Notes under the pieces: model-generated | The model's database searches: none | The model's input: the letters and a program-made list of their open reading frames with translations, nothing else | What the model was told of the DNA's origin: nothing | Assembly: GCA_944384895.1 (NCBI GenBank) | Contig: CALWVB010000110.1 | Location: forward strand, 1-47,454 | Source: an uncultured Clostridia bacterium | Lineage (GTDB): Bacteria; Bacillota; Clostridia; Oscillospirales; Acutalibacteraceae | DNA: 47,454 bases | Direction: 5' to 3' | Translations under genes and position numbers: made by a program | Shown: piece after piece, positions 44,756 to 47,454 of the stretch | Layout of the letters: every line of letters starts with the position of its first letter | How positions within the stretch are numbered: position 1 is the stretch's first letter

Positions 44756-44801
44756 AACAAAATGCCAGTTAAAGCAAAATTGCTTTAACTGGCATTTTGT
44801 T
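44756..44801 (+). terminator. Terminator of the secreted protein gene
   Basis: A 46-bp palindrome (AACAAAATGCCAGTTAAAGC and complement) with T-rich ending, 29 bp past the stop codon. Confidence 0.88.
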
Positions 44802-45165
44802 ATATCTTTAACTATGCTGTTTTACAGTATATAATAATCAGCAATAGGTAATAAAAATAAAGAGCAACATATTTATATTATATTAAACATTCAAGGTTAC
44901 GTTACCTAAAAGGGGGGCGCCTGCGTGCCACCATATATAATATGGTGGCTATTTGCAAAATAATTTGCCATTATAAAGATGTCACTAATAAAAAAGCCTC
45001 TTTTGCTTTTTTATCTTTATTCTTTATTAAATAATTATTTTGCACCAAAGCGCATCTTTAGATGCGCTGCGCAGGCGCCCCCCTCTTTAAACGGTACTTA
45101 TCCACTATCTGTTTTTTTATTTAAATTAGTGTCTAAATATGTTTTGCAAAATTATATTATTTAAA
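44802..45165. other. Intergenic region between converging genes
   Basis: The only structure is repeat copy 4 with its outer motifs AAGGTTACGTTACC (44893-44906) and TAAACGGTAC (45088-45097). The remaining sequence is A+T-rich without a credible gene. Confidence 0.7.
44913..45082. repeat. Four-armed cruciform repeat, copy 4 (complete, 170 bp, inverted)
   Basis: Terminal repeats GGGGGCGCCTGCG (44913-44925) and CGCAGGCGCCCCC (45070-45082). Arm A GCCACCATAT/ATATGGTGGC (44927-44936/44940-44949), a compensated change relative to copies 1-3. Inner stem TGCAAAATAATT/AATTATTTTGCA (44954-44965/45033-45044). Arm B AGCGCATCT/AGATGCGCT (45049-45057/45060-45068). The loop has an AAAAAAGC/GCTTTTTT hairpin. 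Order is A-core-B. Confidence 0.92.
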
Positions 45166-46047
45166 CTATTTTTGTATATTCCATAACATACGGTTTTCTT
45201 CAAAAGTATATGTTATATCACCTTTATCATATAAATAAGATAAATAAGATTTAACCGTACTTCCTACCAATACATATTGATCAAATGTCATATTAAGCGA
45301 ATATTTATCAAAGATCTTTTTTAAAATATCCTCATATGATATTTTTTCTATACAAATTTCCAAAATCACATTAATAATTTCATATATTTTATCTCTATTA
45401 ATTTTTATAAGCGGTTTTATATCTTCAGTTTGCACCGCATGTGATGGTATAAATAATTTAGCTTGCATATTTTCTACCATATCAAGCGTTTCTAAATATC
45501 CTTTTACATCATATATAAAGAAAAAATGATATTTATTTATAGTATTTTCTCCAAAAATACTATCGGCTAAAAATATTATATCATCAGATGTCCTTATACC
45601 TATCATATCAAAATAATGTCCAGGTAATTTAATATATTCAAGGCCATCTGGACAATTTTGTGTAATATCATAAGTAGGATTAGATGGCATGGCCATAAGG
45701 AATTTATTACGTAAAGGTTTGCAAGTATATCCGCCATAAAGTAAAGCTGATTCTAAAAAGGTATATTTAGTAATTACATTTTCAATAGGCGTTCCATATA
45801 TATCACAACCTGTACGCTGCTGGATTAAAGCATTTCCGCCTACATGATCTGCATGTGAATGGGTATTTATTATACCCTTTAACTGCCATTCATTTGCAGT
45901 CAATATTTTTAATATTCTTTTACCAGCATCTTTATCATTACCGCTGTCTATTATATAAACCTCATTTTCAGAACATTTATAAATTCCTATTTTAGCCGGA
46001 CAATCAATATAATATGTCCATTCCCCTACCTGTATTAATTCATACAT
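45166..46047 (-). CDS. MBL-fold metallo-hydrolase
   Basis: A 293-aa cytoplasmic protein. The metal motif HSHADH is at about residues 63-68 (HxHxDH), preceded by YIIDSGND; a later Gly-rich LPGHYFDMIG supplies another His, and FLADSIFGE the bridging Asp. This is the glyoxalase II/lactamase-like fold; the substrate is unknown. A C-terminal winged-helix-like extension (about 220-290) is unusual in length for a plain glyoxalase II. ATG at 46047 has AAGGA 8 nt upstream; another ATG at 46056 abuts that site. It begins 20 bp after radA and is probably cotranscribed. Confidence 0.85.
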   Translation of the reverse strand: MYELIQVGEWTYYIDCPAKIGIYKCSENEVYIIDSGNDKDAGKRILKILTANEWQLKGIINTHSHADHVGGNALIQQRTGCDIYGTPIENVITKYTFLESALLYGGYTCKPLRNKFLMAMPSNPTYDITQNCPDGLEYIKLPGHYFDMIGIRTSDDIIFLADSIFGENTINKYHFFFIYDVKGYLETLDMVENMQAKLFIPSHAVQTEDIKPLIKINRDKIYEIINVILEICIEKISYEDILKKIFDKYSLNMTFDQYVLVGSTVKSYLSYLYDKGDITYTFEENRMLWNIQK

Positions 46048-46067
46048 TTTTTTCATCCTTTTTTCTA

Positions 46068-47429
46068 TTATAAAAATTCTACTGCTTCACGTACAGATTT
46101 TATACCAATAAGCTCAATACCTTCTGGTTTAGTTATTAATTTTAAATTTTGTTTTGGTAAAATACACCTGGTAAAGCCTAATCTTGCAGCCTCACTCACC
46201 CTTTCCTGTGCTTTTGTAACAGCTCTTAATTCCCCTCCTAAACCTACTTCTCCAAATGCTATTGTATTATCATCTATTGGTTTATCTTTTAATCCTGATA
46301 CTAAAGCTAATGAGACAGATAGATCTGCTGCTGGTTCATCCAACCGTAGCCCGCCTATAACATTTAAATATGTATCATGATGTGAAAAATAATAACCTGC
46401 GCGTTTTTCTAAAACAGCTAATAAAAGAGACATTCTATTATAATCAAATCCTGTAGCCATTCTTCTTGGAGTGCCAAATCCAGTTGGTGTTACCAATCCT
46501 TGTACTTCTGCTAATATAGGTCTGCTGCCTTCCATAACGCAAGCTATACATGTTCCGGAAACATGTTCTGGACGTCCTGATAATAGCATTAGCGATGGAT
46601 TTTCCACTTCAAATAAACCTGCATCACGCATTTCAAAAAGGCCTATTTCATTGGTTGATCCATATCTATTCTTTACAGCTCTTAATATTCTATATGAAAG
46701 ATTACGTTCACCTTCAAAGTATAATACTGCGTCAACTATATGTTCAAGCACCTTTGGCCCTGCAATAGCACCGTCTTTATTTACATGACCAATTACAAAT
46801 ATTGAAATATTATTATTTTTTGCTGTTCTCATAAGAGCATTTGTACATTCTCTTACTTGAACAACACTTCCTGGTGAAGATGTTATATTATTATGTGACA
46901 TTGTTTGTATTGAATCGATAATTACAATATCCGGCATAATACGTAAAATTTGTTCAGTTATTATTTCTATATCAGTTTGAGACATTATTAATAATCCATC
47001 TGTATCAACATTAAGGCGCTGAGCTCGTATTTTTATCTGTCTTGCTGATTCTTCTCCTGATACATATAATATTTTAAGCTGTTTGCCAAGATGCTGGCAT
47101 ATCTGCAACATTATTGTAGATTTGCCTATACCCGGGTCGCCGCCTAATAATACTAATGATCCTTTTACTATGCCTCCGCCTAAAACCCTATCTAATTCTT
47201 TTAACCCTGTATAGTATCGCTGTTCATCTGTTGAATTAATTTCTTCTAATGTAAAGGCTTTGCATTCCCCTGTTATTATATTAGAATGTGACGATACAGA
47301 AGGGCTTTTTTGTATCACTTCTTCATTCATTGTATTAAATTGACCGCATCCTGGACATCTCCCTGCCCATTTGTATGTCTCATATCCACATTCTGAACAT
47401 CTATAAACAGTCCTATTTTTTGGAGCCAT
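46068..47429 (-). CDS. radA: DNA repair protein RadA
   Basis: A 453-aa protein. N-terminal zinc finger C11-x2-C14 and C25-x2-C28 (CSEC ... CPGC). RecA-like ATPase with Walker A GGDPGIGKST (about residues 95-104) and Walker B IVIIDSIQT. The RadA signature KNRFG reads KNRYG here. A Lon-like C-terminal domain ends EGIELIGIKSVREAVEFL. It promotes branch migration in recombinational repair. AAGGAGGA lies before the ATG; only 25 bp of upstream sequence are in the window. Confidence 0.95.
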   Translation of the reverse strand: MAPKNRTVYRCSECGYETYKWAGRCPGCGQFNTMNEEVIQKSPSVSSHSNIITGECKAFTLEEINSTDEQRYYTGLKELDRVLGGGIVKGSLVLLGGDPGIGKSTIMLQICQHLGKQLKILYVSGEESARQIKIRAQRLNVDTDGLLIMSQTDIEIITEQILRIMPDIVIIDSIQTMSHNNITSSPGSVVQVRECTNALMRTAKNNNISIFVIGHVNKDGAIAGPKVLEHIVDAVLYFEGERNLSYRILRAVKNRYGSTNEIGLFEMRDAGLFEVENPSLMLLSGRPEHVSGTCIACVMEGSRPILAEVQGLVTPTGFGTPRRMATGFDYNRMSLLLAVLEKRAGYYFSHHDTYLNVIGGLRLDEPAADLSVSLALVSGLKDKPIDDNTIAFGEVGLGGELRAVTKAQERVSEAARLGFTRCILPKQNLKLITKPEGIELIGIKSVREAVEFL

Positions 47430-47454
47430 TTTATCCTCCTTATATTTTTTTATT

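Noticed and set aside
1..47454. CRISPR array or cas genes
   Set aside because: No regularly spaced direct repeats and no Cas-like protein; the repeats found are dispersed and inverted.
1..47454. tRNA or rRNA genes
   Set aside because: No cloverleaf with a GGTTCGA-type T-arm and no rRNA-like sequence was seen.

Overview
The window is a 47.5-kb chromosomal segment of a low-GC, spore-forming Firmicute, most likely an anaerobic Clostridia member and plausibly gut-associated. Evidence: spo0A directly follows spoIVB, there is a spore photoproduct lyase, DnaD and DnaI-type replication loaders are present, TTG starts are frequent, A+T is about two thirds, and a long multidomain secreted protein resembles host- or glycan-facing proteins of gut Clostridia. 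I cannot name the species.

Layout: (1) 1-8.5 kb: an HlyC/CorC-type membrane protein; a spore photoproduct lyase homologue whose expected H-donor cysteine position is Ser; a two-gene ABC exporter-fold transporter; and an AraC regulator. The transporter and AraC promoters carry the same GTTAGC-N4-GCTAAC palindrome at exactly the same distance below the -10, which suggests one regulon. (2) 8.8-15.2 kb: a six-gene polyamine operon (speD, arginine decarboxylase-like gene, speE, speB, carboxyspermidine dehydrogenase, carboxyspermidine decarboxylase). It encodes two chemically different ways to add an aminopropyl group. Upstream lies a promoter followed by an unrecognised, highly structured RNA of about 325 nt plus a terminator-like hairpin. 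(3) 15.8-19.6 kb: a class B penicillin-binding protein, an XRE regulator with operator half-sites, a possible 46-aa small protein, and a DacA/DacF-like protein that has lost its catalytic Ser. (4) 19.7-26.4 kb: sbcD-sbcC, an aspartate carbamoyltransferase carrying a fused PyrI-like zinc domain, a flavodoxin-fold Fe-S-type oxidoreductase and a cyclophilin. (5) 26.4-33.3 kb (minus strand): a polar amino acid ABC importer, DnaI-like and DnaD-like proteins, and polyphosphate kinase. (6) 33.5-41.1 kb: a DEDD exonuclease, two small proteins, a class A PBP, a SLOG protein, SpoIVB and Spo0A. (7) 41.3-47.4 kb: a large secreted HExxH protein, an MBL-fold hydrolase and RadA.

The most unusual structure is a four-copy intergenic repeat of 170-173 bp (one copy cut by the window start). 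Each copy has GC-rich terminal inverted repeats (GGGGCGCCTGCG/CGCAGGCGCCCC), two different hairpin arms (A and B), an inner inverted repeat (GCAAAATAAT/ATTATTTTGC) and a variable central loop of nearly constant length. It would fold into a four-way junction as DNA or RNA. Compensatory base changes occur in arm A and the inner stem, and copies occur in both orientations. No transposase is present in the window. Two inverted copies bracket the visibly GC-richer ABC transporter operon.
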